Shown here in pieces: positions 42,199-49,490 of a stretch of 49,490 nt of DNA. The notes under the pieces were generated by a model. That model was not told the DNA's origin, did no database searches, and worked only from the letters and a program-made list of their open reading frames with translations. The position numbers were made by a program, and so were the translations under genes. Positions within the stretch are counted from its first letter, which is position 1. Every line of letters begins with the position of its first letter. This DNA comes from a virus: IMG/VR virus record IMGVR_UViG_3300028394_000109, positions 1 through 49,490 of that record. One strand, given 5' to 3'.

Positions 42199-44184
42199 TT
42201 ATATAGGCTGAAGGTTATGTGAATTATTAAAGCTGCTTCTTAAAAAAGTAGCTGCAGGTATTTCCTTAGTATCTTTACTGTTTGTTTGGTATGTGTTGTT
42301 AGAAGCAGAGCTTTCTTTATTTTTTGTTAATATAATTATACCGTCGCGTATTTGTTCAAGAATTGAAACTTGCTTACTGGCTACAAATAGTTGCTTTTCA
42401 TTATTAATAGAGCTACTTTGTAATAACTCATTAACAGCTCCGCCATTTTTCATACCCAGTATTTCATCTTTATTATTAAATTTATAAACTTGATTATTTT
42501 TGATAATAAAGTCTTGCATCTCACCAGTCTCACCAGCTGGTAATATATTACCAGTTACAATTGCTTTACCTACACTACCAATATCTGACTCAGGTATGAT
42601 AGATGAAGCAATTGTAGCAGCATACCGACCTACTTTATCACCTAAAAATCCACCAAGCAAAGCACCAAGTGGTCCCAATACTGCTGCACCTGGACCTGTT
42701 AATGTGCTAAGAGCCGCACCAAGAGCTGCTCCTGCAGAACCTCCTAATACTCCGCCTATACCTTGAAGTAGTCGATCTCCTGATTTTTTATATAATTCTT
42801 GGTCCGTTATTAAGTTTTCTGCTCTTTCTGCCTTATATTTTTCAATATCACCTTTTGCAAAAAATAGCTCTATAAGAGGTCCAACAATTGGTAGCTTACT
42901 GGATATCGACTTTATACCTTTACCGAGCACTTTTAAAAATTTTAATACTCCGCCACTTTTAGTAATAGAACCTCTTAAAGCTGAAAGACCAGTATCTACT
43001 ACAGCTTTACCTACAGCCTTGACAGGCTTTACCACATACGTATTTACAGCCTGTTTACCTACATCAACGGCCTTGCTGCCAAAATTCCATGCTGAATTTA
43101 ATATAGCGCGACCGGTTGATATAGCAGGTGCTACTGCTGTTTGAACTTTTGATATAACAGGCGCGGCATACTTCGCAATAGCACCTCCTACAGAACTAGC
43201 TTTATTCATAAAAGCAGATCCTGCACGAGTTGCAGCACTTTTTATACTAGCAAAAGTCTCACCTACACTAGTAATTAATGAACTAAAACGCTCTCCTATA
43301 CTCTTACTAATTGATTTAAGAGTCGTTTTAATTCCTTGATAAATTTTACTAGAGGTTAATTTAGTTTTTAACTTACTTAAGTTAGTTTTAAGTTTACCGT
43401 ATTGTTTTGATACAGCAGCAGCTACTCGTCCAGCTACTTTCATTGCGGCTTGAGCACCTGTTTTAATTCCTTGCCATACTCCTTGAGCTACAGACTCGAA
43501 GTTACCAGACAATACATCAGCTAACATCCAACCTAGTCCTAAATCTGTTAACAAATCCAGAAGACTTGTGCTTTTACCCTTTTCACCAGTAGACATAGCA
43601 GGTACCGCAATACTACCCTTTGTTACTTCTTTTATTTTAGATTCTTTTAGATTTGCTTGTAGCCGACCTGCTTCTGGTCCTTCAGCAAATTTACCAATTC
43701 CAAGCACCTTTCCTAATATTGTAAATACTCTCGTATAATATTGTGTTTCATTACTTGACGCGCTAGCAGGATATTGTTTATCTAATACTGTAGATAAAGA
43801 TTTTGCTGGTATATCTAATGCTTTAGATAAGTTTTCTTTAGGAGTATTGACTCGATCTATTTTCGATTCTTTCTTATCTGATATACTAGTACTTTTTGTT
43901 TCTGTGTCTGGCTTAAGTGTGCTTTTTATTATTTTATCTAAAGCTTTATAGTTGCTATTTACTACTTTATCTAAAGCTTTATAGTTATTGTTAATTAAAG
44001 CTTCAGAATTTTTTTCTGCAGTATTGCTTAAGCTCTTTAAAATAGCATTAATAACATCAGTAGGACTTTTTTTATTATCATCGATAACATTAACAGTGCG
44101 ATTAGCTGATTCTACCTGTGCACTATTTGACGCATTAACTAAAGCTGTCGCTGCTGAAATTACATCTGTTTCGTTATTACTCAC
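42199..44184 (-). CDS. Tail tape measure protein
   Basis: 661 residues, GTG start fixed by ATTAAATA 5 nt upstream. It is mostly helical: a repeat-containing N-terminus (NNNYKALDKVVNSNYKALDK), long Lys/Ala/Ser helices around 230-420, and a hydrophobic Gly/Ala segment around 475-535 (GGVLGGSAGAALGAALSTLT) that may enter the membrane at ejection. Near the end is a typical tape-measure C-terminal strand pair (FIIKNNQVYKFNNKDEILGM, then KNGGAV). Length sets the tail length; T4 gp29 has 590 residues, so a similar tail is expected. Chaperone-like genes lie directly upstream, as is usual. Confidence 0.78.
   Translation of the reverse strand: MSNNETDVISAATALVNASNSAQVESANRTVNVIDDNKKSPTDVINAILKSLSNTAEKNSEALINNNYKALDKVVNSNYKALDKIIKSTLKPDTETKSTSISDKKESKIDRVNTPKENLSKALDIPAKSLSTVLDKQYPASASSNETQYYTRVFTILGKVLGIGKFAEGPEAGRLQANLKESKIKEVTKGSIAVPAMSTGEKGKSTSLLDLLTDLGLGWMLADVLSGNFESVAQGVWQGIKTGAQAAMKVAGRVAAAVSKQYGKLKTNLSKLKTKLTSSKIYQGIKTTLKSISKSIGERFSSLITSVGETFASIKSAATRAGSAFMNKASSVGGAIAKYAAPVISKVQTAVAPAISTGRAILNSAWNFGSKAVDVGKQAVNTYVVKPVKAVGKAVVDTGLSALRGSITKSGGVLKFLKVLGKGIKSISSKLPIVGPLIELFFAKGDIEKYKAERAENLITDQELYKKSGDRLLQGIGGVLGGSAGAALGAALSTLTGPGAAVLGPLGALLGGFLGDKVGRYAATIASSIIPESDIGSVGKAIVTGNILPAGETGEMQDFIIKNNQVYKFNNKDEILGMKNGGAVNELLQSSSINNEKQLFVASKQVSILEQIRDGIIILTKNKESSASNNTYQTNSKDTKEIPAATFLRSSFNNSHNLQPI
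43933..43986 (-). repeat. Direct repeat in the tape measure gene
   Basis: A 21-bp identical segment at 43933-43953 and 43966-43986, period 33 bp, encoding YKALDK twice. Confidence 0.75.
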
Positions 44185-44189
44185 AAATA

Positions 44190-44197
44190 TATTTAAT
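44190..44197 (-). promoter_or_regulatory. Late-type promoter element for the tape measure gene
   Basis: ATTAAATA on the minus strand, spacer TATTT (5 nt), then GTG at 44184. Its TAA is the stop codon (44193-44195) of the preceding gene. Confidence 0.6.
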
Positions 44198-44930
44198 CAT
44201 TAGTCAGAAAACTAGCATCTATTGTTAGTTCAATATTTTCATTGAAACAAAAATTCTTCTGATCTGCAATTTTATAGCTAGCAATATACTCAATTATATC
44301 ATTATTAAGCTTAAGAGGTATGTTATCTAATATACTCTTTCTTTCACTTATATTATATTGATTTAAATCAATAAGTGTATCATCTATCTTAATGGTATCA
44401 ACAAACTTTATCATTTCATAAGTCAGTAATGTAGTAATATAATCACTATCCTGTTTAGTTTCATTTTTTGTCTTTGCTATCTCTAACAAGCATTTATCAA
44501 TAACCTGACTTTCAAAATCCAATGTAGGTATCTCAACAGTAACACTTATATTCTGATATGATAAAGTGTTTGGCTTATCTGTAGACATTACAGTATGAGC
44601 TGGTAATTCATTTAAATCATATTCTTTATTATCAATTTTAATAATTGGACCCACATTAGCTTTTCTCATTTGCACTAAAATATAATTTCTATCAGATAAT
44701 TTAAAGGAAATAGGTTCAATTGAATTCTCTTTGATAATATTATTAAAGATACGATTTAATCGCACACTCCCTTCAAAACCATCCATCGCACATTTTATTA
44801 TATCTTTGTGTTGTTTTACAGTTATAGATTTAAACTTACATACTTTACCTGTAGAGGGTATCTCAATTGCTGTAATATCATTATTATTAATATTCTGCAA
44901 TTCTAAAACAAGGTCTTTTATGTTACTCAT
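44193..44930 (-). CDS. T4 gp26-like baseplate hub/tail assembly protein, tentative
   Basis: 245 residues. The pattern IPSTGKVCKFKSITVKQHKD near 25-45, then RLNRIFNNIIKENS, then LSDRNYILVQMRKANVGPII resembles the T4 gp26/gp51-type baseplate assembly family (LPSxGxxVxxRxLTxxEEK followed by a DRxxLLxxLR-like stretch). These are assembly proteins that precede the tape measure gene in many myophages. It sits immediately upstream of the tape measure gene. The homology is from pattern memory and is not certain. Confidence 0.5.
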   Translation of the reverse strand: MSNIKDLVLELQNINNNDITAIEIPSTGKVCKFKSITVKQHKDIIKCAMDGFEGSVRLNRIFNNIIKENSIEPISFKLSDRNYILVQMRKANVGPIIKIDNKEYDLNELPAHTVMSTDKPNTLSYQNISVTVEIPTLDFESQVIDKCLLEIAKTKNETKQDSDYITTLLTYEMIKFVDTIKIDDTLIDLNQYNISERKSILDNIPLKLNNDIIEYIASYKIADQKNFCFNENIELTIDASFLTND

Positions 44931-44946
44931 TTGATTAATTATGTTA

Positions 44947-45759
44947 TTATTGCTGCGATTTCAACTCTTCATTCCTTTTTTCAATTTCTTTATTACGTAT
45001 ATTCACAATTATTTTTGTTTCAAGAGGTGACAAATTGTTATAAAAATCTATATCAGAACTTATATTAGTAAGATAACTATATATTAATTCATAACAATGT
45101 AATAAGCTAGTTGTATATATGGAGCTTAAAAAAGTAATTATTCCATTCGAAATTATATCTATTTTATGCTGCTTTATATCAAATTCTTTAACTTCATCTA
45201 TTAAGATAAAATCTGTCAATATATTAGAGAGTTTAGCTACATATTTTTTTAGACTATAGAAAACTTTTGAGGGTAAGTATGTCATTACTAATTCTTTTTC
45301 TTTATCGCTTAAAAGTGTAAAATCAGTAAATTTATCGTTATATTTAATAGATTTAATAATATTATTGTATATATCATCAATGCTTGTAAAGTATAAAGTA
45401 GTAGGTAACCCAACTGTTAAAGATATATCATTAACATCTATTACTTCTACAAAATCCTCATAAATGTTATTAATTTTATCTAAAATAGTATTTAAGTTCA
45501 AATCTAATACTCTATCTTCTACTTGTAGATGCATATTTTCATCTACGAAAATCATTCTATAATATACAAGAAGATAAAATCTATCTAAGATATCTAAATT
45601 TTTAGGAATATTTAAATGTTCATTTATAAGCTCATTAAATCCTTCATAATCTTCATTTTCACAATACTTTACAAGTACTAAGTAAATTTTATTATCTAAT
45701 TCTGGTACTCTAATTGTTGTACCGCTTGGTAGCACTACTTTAATACTAAAATTCATCAT
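44947..45759 (-). CDS. Hypothetical protein, possible tail assembly chaperone
   Basis: 270 residues. It opens SIKVVLPSGTTIRVPELDNK, which resembles the start of the neighbouring gp26-like protein, followed by helices and ISLTVGLPTTLYFTSIDDIY in the middle. A diverged second chaperone of the same kind is possible. No frameshift site joins it to the next gene, since 16 bases separate them. The C-terminus is a charged helix. No promoter element; it is inside the tail operon. Confidence 0.5.
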   Translation of the reverse strand: MMNFSIKVVLPSGTTIRVPELDNKIYLVLVKYCENEDYEGFNELINEHLNIPKNLDILDRFYLLVYYRMIFVDENMHLQVEDRVLDLNLNTILDKINNIYEDFVEVIDVNDISLTVGLPTTLYFTSIDDIYNNIIKSIKYNDKFTDFTLLSDKEKELVMTYLPSKVFYSLKKYVAKLSNILTDFILIDEVKEFDIKQHKIDIISNGIITFLSSIYTTSLLHCYELIYSYLTNISSDIDFYNNLSPLETKIIVNIRNKEIEKRNEELKSQQ

Positions 45760-45772
45760 AATATTAAAAAAA

Positions 45773-46984
45773 TTAAGTTAATGGGGATACTGGCTTACTT
45801 TTATATTTTGACGTAGGATTAGGCAAAGTAGATTTTATCGGTGCAGGAGTCAAACCATCTAAAAGGCCTGGTATAGATGGAGTGTCAAAAAACGACGGCT
45901 TATTATATGTAGCTGACGGGTTAGTGGGTATTCGATTGAGAAGTTGGCTACGAGTGGGTGTTGTGTTTGGTGTTGAAGCTACAGGGCTAGGTATAGGTGA
46001 CTGGAAAGGACCTATCGGCATACCATCAAGAAGATTTGGTATAGCTGGTGCATCGAAGAAGCCTGGCGCTGTGCTAGGGTCACCTTTATATGTTGCAGCA
46101 GGGTTAGTGGGTATTCGATTGAGAAGTTGGCTACGTGTAGGCGTTGTGTTTGGTGTTAATTGCATTGGACCTACAAACTCTGACTCTTGTACTGCTTGCG
46201 GTTTAATTACTCTTGCAGCAGGTACCGGAAGTGATGTAGACCCTTGTGGTGATACTTCACTACCATAATAAAGTTCTACAGTATTATAATGAGAGAAAGC
46301 AAATGATACTATCTTATTACTTATTTCTGTAAAACTCATTTCTCCATAACTTACAGCATCTCCTGCTACATTAAAAGGTACAGCGTTAAAAAACACTATT
46401 TTCTTTCTAGGTTCAAGTTTAGCGTTTGCAGAATTAAACCGACTTGTAGAACTACTCGCATTTTTGTCTCTAGTATAAAGTGTTATAGTTATAGTGCATT
46501 TAATGTCTTCGTCTGCATTACCATCTTCTATTAAACCTTTATGCGAATTAGCTATAATCCACGGTTTAATAAAATAATCTATAATATCAATATTAGTCTC
46601 TAAAAACGTTATATCAAGTTTATTTCCTGAACCATAAGACGCTCTATCTCCTGATACATATCCCATTAAAAATCCTCCACTATTTCGTAGCTCTTCTGTT
46701 GATATACTATAGCTTTCAGTTGGAAACCCAATTGCTTGTGCTAATAAATACCCATTATTTCCAGAACTATCTGTTTGATCTTTTATAAGACTCTCTTCTA
46801 TCTTCCAATCTCTCGCTTCACGTCTTTCATATTGTGAAAAAACGGTATTTATACGTTTTCCAAGAGTAGCAGTATCGTTACCATCACGAGTTGCAAAATC
46901 TATAGTCCATAGAGATTTTAAAGGAAGATCATTCTTCCAATTCTTATGTAAACTGAGTCTTGTTTTAATAGGTGAATTAGCCAC
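45773..46984 (-). CDS. Tail protein next to the tube gene, with a duplicated C-terminal 61-residue unit
   Basis: 403 residues, GTG start fixed by CTTAAATA 5 nt upstream. N-terminal about 250 residues look like a beta-rich tube- or baseplate-type domain (LKSLWTIDFATRDGNDTATL near the start, YGEMSFTEISNKIVSFAFSH near 220). The last 130 residues are two copies of a Pro/Asn/Thr-rich unit beginning TPNTTPTRSQLLNRIPTNP and ending FFDxPxIPxLLDG. The repeats are probably flexible binding modules for another tail component. Tube-like function is inferred from the adjacent gp19 gene and fold pattern; no certain T4 counterpart. Confidence 0.6.
   Translation of the reverse strand: MANSPIKTRLSLHKNWKNDLPLKSLWTIDFATRDGNDTATLGKRINTVFSQYERREARDWKIEESLIKDQTDSSGNNGYLLAQAIGFPTESYSISTEELRNSGGFLMGYVSGDRASYGSGNKLDITFLETNIDIIDYFIKPWIIANSHKGLIEDGNADEDIKCTITITLYTRDKNASSSTSRFNSANAKLEPRKKIVFFNAVPFNVAGDAVSYGEMSFTEISNKIVSFAFSHYNTVELYYGSEVSPQGSTSLPVPAARVIKPQAVQESEFVGPMQLTPNTTPTRSQLLNRIPTNPAATYKGDPSTAPGFFDAPAIPNLLDGMPIGPFQSPIPSPVASTPNTTPTRSQLLNRIPTNPSATYNKPSFFDTPSIPGLLDGLTPAPIKSTLPNPTSKYKSKPVSPLT
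45918..46157 (-). repeat. Direct repeat, period 183 bp, inside the tail gene
   Basis: 45918-45952 and 46101-46135 are identical over 35 bases and remain nearly identical for about 20 bases more. The period equals 61 codons, so the reading frame is kept. Confidence 0.85.
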
Positions 46985-46989
46985 CTAAA

Positions 46990-46997
46990 TATTTAAG
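46990..46997 (-). promoter_or_regulatory. Late-type promoter element for the 46984 gene
   Basis: CTTAAATA on the minus strand, spacer TTTAG (5 nt), then GTG. Confidence 0.55.
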
Positions 46998-47010
46998 AGA
47001 CTAACTACTT

Positions 47011-47553
47011 TTATAGAGTTTTTTCGTAAAAGTGGTAGGATAATGTAACTTGAACATCTACAGTAGCGCCTGTACCACCTGATATATTGTAATCTATATC
47101 AGTAATATTTTTTAACTGTACTCCTATGAGTTTGTATTCAGATATAACACTTAACTGTTTATTAACCTGACCTAAGACAATATAAGAATTATCATCAGGA
47201 GTACCATAAGCACCAGTAGATGTTGTATCGTCAAATAACTTGCGTGAAGCTTCTTCAAAGAAATTACGTAGTTCACTGTTTTGATCTAAGAAGAAAGTAA
47301 TATTATATGCTTCAGATCCAGGATATGTTGCTGTACCTGCAGAATTAAGATTTAACCCCATGTATGGTACAGCAATATTAGTAATATTACGACCAGGTAA
47401 TTTAGCCGTCTTAGCGTATACAAGCTGATCTTCAGATAAAGGCGGCATTCCGTCTAGTTTAAAATCGAGTACTCTAAAAAGAAAGTCTCTTGAGAAGTCT
47501 TTAGTTGCAGCAACTCTGTAAAAGTTTTGTATATTTTGATTAACGCTAGCCAT
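47011..47553 (-). CDS. 19: Tail tube protein, T4 gp19-like
   Basis: 180 residues (T4 gp19 has 163). Tube signatures: SRDFLFRVLDFKLDGMPPLS, then LVYAKTAKLPGRNITNIAVP and YMGLNLNSAGTATYPGSEAY with ITFFLDQNSELRNFFEE, matching the gp19/Hcp-like order of strands, and a C-terminal VDVQVTLSYHFYEKTL. Stacked hexamers form the inner tube through which DNA passes. TATAAATA lies 5 nt before the ATG. A homing endonuclease gene separates it from the sheath gene. Confidence 0.87.
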   Translation of the reverse strand: MASVNQNIQNFYRVAATKDFSRDFLFRVLDFKLDGMPPLSEDQLVYAKTAKLPGRNITNIAVPYMGLNLNSAGTATYPGSEAYNITFFLDQNSELRNFFEEASRKLFDDTTSTGAYGTPDDNSYIVLGQVNKQLSVISEYKLIGVQLKNITDIDYNISGGTGATVDVQVTLSYHFYEKTL

Positions 47554-47558
47554 ATTAT

Positions 47559-47566
47559 TATTTATA
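47559..47566 (-). promoter_or_regulatory. Late promoter for the tail tube gene
   Basis: Exact TATAAATA on the minus strand, spacer ATAAT (5 nt), then ATG at 47553. This is the best single example of the motif before an abundant structural gene. Confidence 0.7.
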
Positions 47567-47604
47567 TCTGTATACGTAATATTTATTATTTTTTTTGCTA
47601 AATC

Positions 47605-49314
47605 TTAAGTAACAGTCTTAGTATATAAAAAAACTAAATTACCACAATCATATATCTTACGATATCCTTCCTCATACATAATTTCTGTTTCTGTTTTAAT
47701 ATTGTCGAATGCTTGAAAGTGTTTTAATTTATGTTTTTGAAAATTGAGTCTACTAAGTAGATTTATAGTATCTTTTGTATAAAAAAAGTTAGGTTTAGAT
47801 GTTCTTATTAATTTAAATCCATTTTTTAAATATGATTTACCATCTGAATATCTTAAATCGCAGTAAGATATAATATCTTCATTTATTTGACTAATACAAT
47901 GTTTAAATAACTTACTAAATCCTCCAACTACACTAGTATTTAGTTTACAACAATATCTGACTAGTTCCACTTGATTATTTGCATTTATTTTCCTATGTGA
48001 AAAAGACATAGCTGCGTAAATTTCATTATCTATTTTTAGTCCATAATCTAAAAAACTTTGACAGTTACCTTGTATGTGGTTTTGTATATAAAATTGCTTT
48101 TTTTCATCTTTTGTAAGTTTTACAAGGCTACATTTTCTTGCGTATTTTCTGTTTTCTAATTTATTTAATTTAGCTAAAATAATTGATTTCACGATGTCTT
48201 TCTTTAAAATCCATTCATTCTCAAATACGGTAATTAAATTGATGTTATTAGTTTGACATATTTGATTTTTAATTGAATGTTTTTGACGACCTGATGTTTC
48301 ATGATGACTATTACAAGGATAAGTAGTACCATATGAATGCCAAAGAACACCATTATATTCAATACCTACTGCTTTATCAGGTATAAATAAATCGATTTCA
48401 ATACCATTAACTTTTGCATTTTTTATAGTATTAATATTGTATTGTTGTAAAAATTCATTAATTTCATCTTCAGCCCGACTTCTGTTTTTGCCATACCCGG
48501 TGCAATTGTTACAACAAATTTCCTGCCATAACCCGCAAATAAATAATTGTTGTTTTACACTGTTACATTTTTTGCATTTAATATCTATCACACGTTGCTT
48601 ATTAATATTGCTAATATCTGTTAAAATGATAAAGTTTTTTGTTACTTCTTTTTTTATCTGCTCTATCTCATAACTATGTTTATTTTCTTTAGAACTAAAC
48701 TTACTATATCCTAATGTACTATTAATATAATTACAAAATCCTTTATCATATGATATTTGTCGCTGATCTATATTATTTTTTAAACAATAAAATCTTTCAC
48801 CCCACTGTGCATCTATTGGTAGAAAGTCTGTCCAATATCTAACACTACATAATAGATCTATATTTTTTTCTATATCCCAAGCTTTAATATTAGTTTTAAA
48901 TTTAACAATTTGCTGTGTAACAGCATCTTTAGATATAATATTAAAAGTGTGTGTTTCATAGCACTTATTAAAGTGGTTTTTAATATCAGAATATCGTTGC
49001 TTTATTGAAGATGTGTTAACTATTCTATTTTTATACATCATTGTTTTACTTTGACTGTACTTTTGAGCGTTTGGTGACCACTTTAAGTATTCACTAGTCA
49101 TTTCACAAACACATCGATTAGTTATATTATTTCGTATACAGTAAATTCGCTCAGACGCACTTGCAGTACTTGGTAAAAACTCTGTAGCTTTACATATATT
49201 AGTTTTTAAACTGATATTATCTTTAGCATTATATTTAGTTGTTGAGATTGTACCTACAGATGAATATATTTTGTGTATATTATCTAAGATATGAGTCCTC
49301 AATAGTGTGTTCAT
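47605..49314 (-). CDS. Free-standing Vsr-like homing endonuclease between sheath and tube genes
   Basis: 569 residues. Two diverged copies of an N-terminal module (TEFLPSTASASERIYCIRNN near 45 and TDFLPIDAQWGERFYCLKNN near 175) are probable DNA-binding units. A zinc ribbon follows (CKKC near 250 and CCNNC near 270). The nuclease core is RAEDEINEFLQQYNINTIKN, then GIEIDLFIPDKAVGIEYNGV with LWHS, and NLITVFENEW, a Vsr-like fold also seen in the 34150 protein. The C-terminal 200 residues (VGGFSKLF, GKSYLKNGFKLIRTSKPNFF, GYRKIYDCG) form a domain common in large-phage endonucleases. It lies after the sheath terminator with its own ATTAAATG box. Confidence 0.75.
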   Translation of the reverse strand: MNTLLRTHILDNIHKIYSSVGTISTTKYNAKDNISLKTNICKATEFLPSTASASERIYCIRNNITNRCVCEMTSEYLKWSPNAQKYSQSKTMMYKNRIVNTSSIKQRYSDIKNHFNKCYETHTFNIISKDAVTQQIVKFKTNIKAWDIEKNIDLLCSVRYWTDFLPIDAQWGERFYCLKNNIDQRQISYDKGFCNYINSTLGYSKFSSKENKHSYEIEQIKKEVTKNFIILTDISNINKQRVIDIKCKKCNSVKQQLFICGLWQEICCNNCTGYGKNRSRAEDEINEFLQQYNINTIKNAKVNGIEIDLFIPDKAVGIEYNGVLWHSYGTTYPCNSHHETSGRQKHSIKNQICQTNNINLITVFENEWILKKDIVKSIILAKLNKLENRKYARKCSLVKLTKDEKKQFYIQNHIQGNCQSFLDYGLKIDNEIYAAMSFSHRKINANNQVELVRYCCKLNTSVVGGFSKLFKHCISQINEDIISYCDLRYSDGKSYLKNGFKLIRTSKPNFFYTKDTINLLSRLNFQKHKLKHFQAFDNIKTETEIMYEEGYRKIYDCGNLVFLYTKTVT

Positions 49315-49319
49315 ATAAA

Positions 49320-49327
49320 CATTTAAT
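49320..49327 (-). promoter_or_regulatory. Variant late-type promoter element for the 49314 endonuclease
   Basis: ATTAAATG on the minus strand, spacer TTTAT (5 nt), then ATG; differs from the consensus in its last base. Confidence 0.4.
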
Positions 49328-49336
49328 ACTCTAAGT

Positions 49337-49375
49337 TAAAAAAAGCGCGGATTTAATTTAAATTAAATCCGCGCT
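49337..49375 (-). terminator. Rho-independent terminator after the tail sheath gene
   Basis: A 32-bp perfect palindrome at 49344-49375 (AGCGCGGATTTAATTT and its complement), with seven A on the left that read as a T run on the minus strand. It lies 13 bases after the sheath stop. It is G+C-rich at the base and should work well. Confidence 0.9.
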
Positions 49376-49388
49376 ATAGTTAACTTAA

Positions 49389-49490
49389 TTAATTACTACC
49401 TACAAGCTCTTCAAACTTAGTATCTGTTCTTGTAGCATAGAAGTTAACCTGTATAAACTCTACTGTTCTAACAGGTTTCAAGTAAATATC
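49389..49490 (-). CDS. 18: Tail sheath protein, T4 gp18-like, C-terminal end (partial)
   Basis: Only the last 33 residues are in the window; the gene continues beyond the right edge. They read KPVRTVEFIQVNFYATRTDT followed by KFEELVGSN, matching the T4 gp18 C-terminus (RSINYITLNFVATSTG, then FDELIG). This end inserts into the neighbouring sheath subunit and forms the contractile mesh. Sheath next to tube is the T4 order 18-19. Confidence 0.85.
   Translation of the reverse strand, partial: DIYLKPVRTVEFIQVNFYATRTDTKFEELVGSN

Noticed and set aside
44193-45759. Programmed frameshift between two tail chaperone genes
   Set aside because: The genes are separated by 16 bases, do not overlap, and no slippery sequence is seen at the junction.
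45882-46268. 128-codon open frame on the plus strand
   Set aside because: It is the shadow of the duplicated Pro-rich repeats of the minus-strand tail gene, which has a promoter box and fits the operon.
47003-47036. Hairpin spanning the tail tube stop codon as a terminator
   Set aside because: The stem is imperfect and no T run follows on the minus strand; it may stabilise the mRNA 3' end at most.
1-49490. tRNA genes, CRISPR arrays, insertion sequences and attachment sites
   Set aside because: None was recognised by eye; coding density is high and all gaps are shorter than about 160 bases.

Overview
The window is an AT-rich piece of a tailed-phage genome (contractile-tail myovirus) that is distantly T4-like. 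The evidence is a set of T4-type replication proteins (gp32 single-strand binding protein, gp45 sliding clamp, gp44 clamp loader, RNase H/flap exonuclease, gp61-type primase) together with T4-type tail and baseplate proteins (end of gp18 sheath, gp19 tube, tape measure, gp25 and gp6 wedge, a hub protein). No capsid, portal, large terminase, DNA polymerase, tRNA or CRISPR was seen, so this is only part of the genome. The host cannot be named. No start codon I inspected has a convincing Shine-Dalgarno sequence, which hints at a host that initiates without one (Bacteroidota is one possibility).

Layout. 1-4569 (+): replication cluster gp32, small ORF, clamp, small ORF, terminator, small ORF, RNase H, primase. 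4544-4978 (-): a late-type small gene. 5010-6844 (+): a late-type operon of small proteins ending in a GT8 glycosyltransferase. 6841-30363 (-): a long block of tail fibre, spike, lectin-like, propeller-like and baseplate wedge genes, with a 2-oxoglutarate/Fe(II) oxygenase inside it. 30444-32584: small genes on both strands and a staphylococcal-nuclease-like gene. 32565-36748 (-): clamp loader in two pieces, with a Vsr-like endonuclease between them, then dUTPase and a GIY-YIG endonuclease. 36853-37293 (+): possible small terminase. 37290-49490 (-): baseplate hub, tube-cap, tape measure, chaperone-like genes, tail tube, a second Vsr-like homing endonuclease and the end of the sheath gene.

Main discovery candidates. 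(1) The gp44-like clamp loader is a fractured gene. Its Walker A motif is cut after GNPGTGK by a naturally split intein with an unusually short N half (33 residues) and a long C half (130 residues). The two halves lie on separate ORFs, with a Vsr-like homing endonuclease gene between them. A second, cis mini-intein (148 residues) cuts the Walker B motif of the same protein. Removing both leaves 311 residues, close to the 319 of T4 gp44. (2) About 25 start codons are preceded by a T4-late-promoter-like TATAAATA/ATTAAATA element, fifteen of them at exactly 5 nt before the ATG or GTG. T4-type initiation would then begin at or beside the start codon, giving leaderless late mRNAs. At several junctions the element also supplies the stop codon of the gene before it.

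Genes that start with the element are tail, baseplate, accessory and mobile-endonuclease genes. The replication genes and the internal, overlapping genes of operons lack it. This fits an early/middle versus late division like that of T4.
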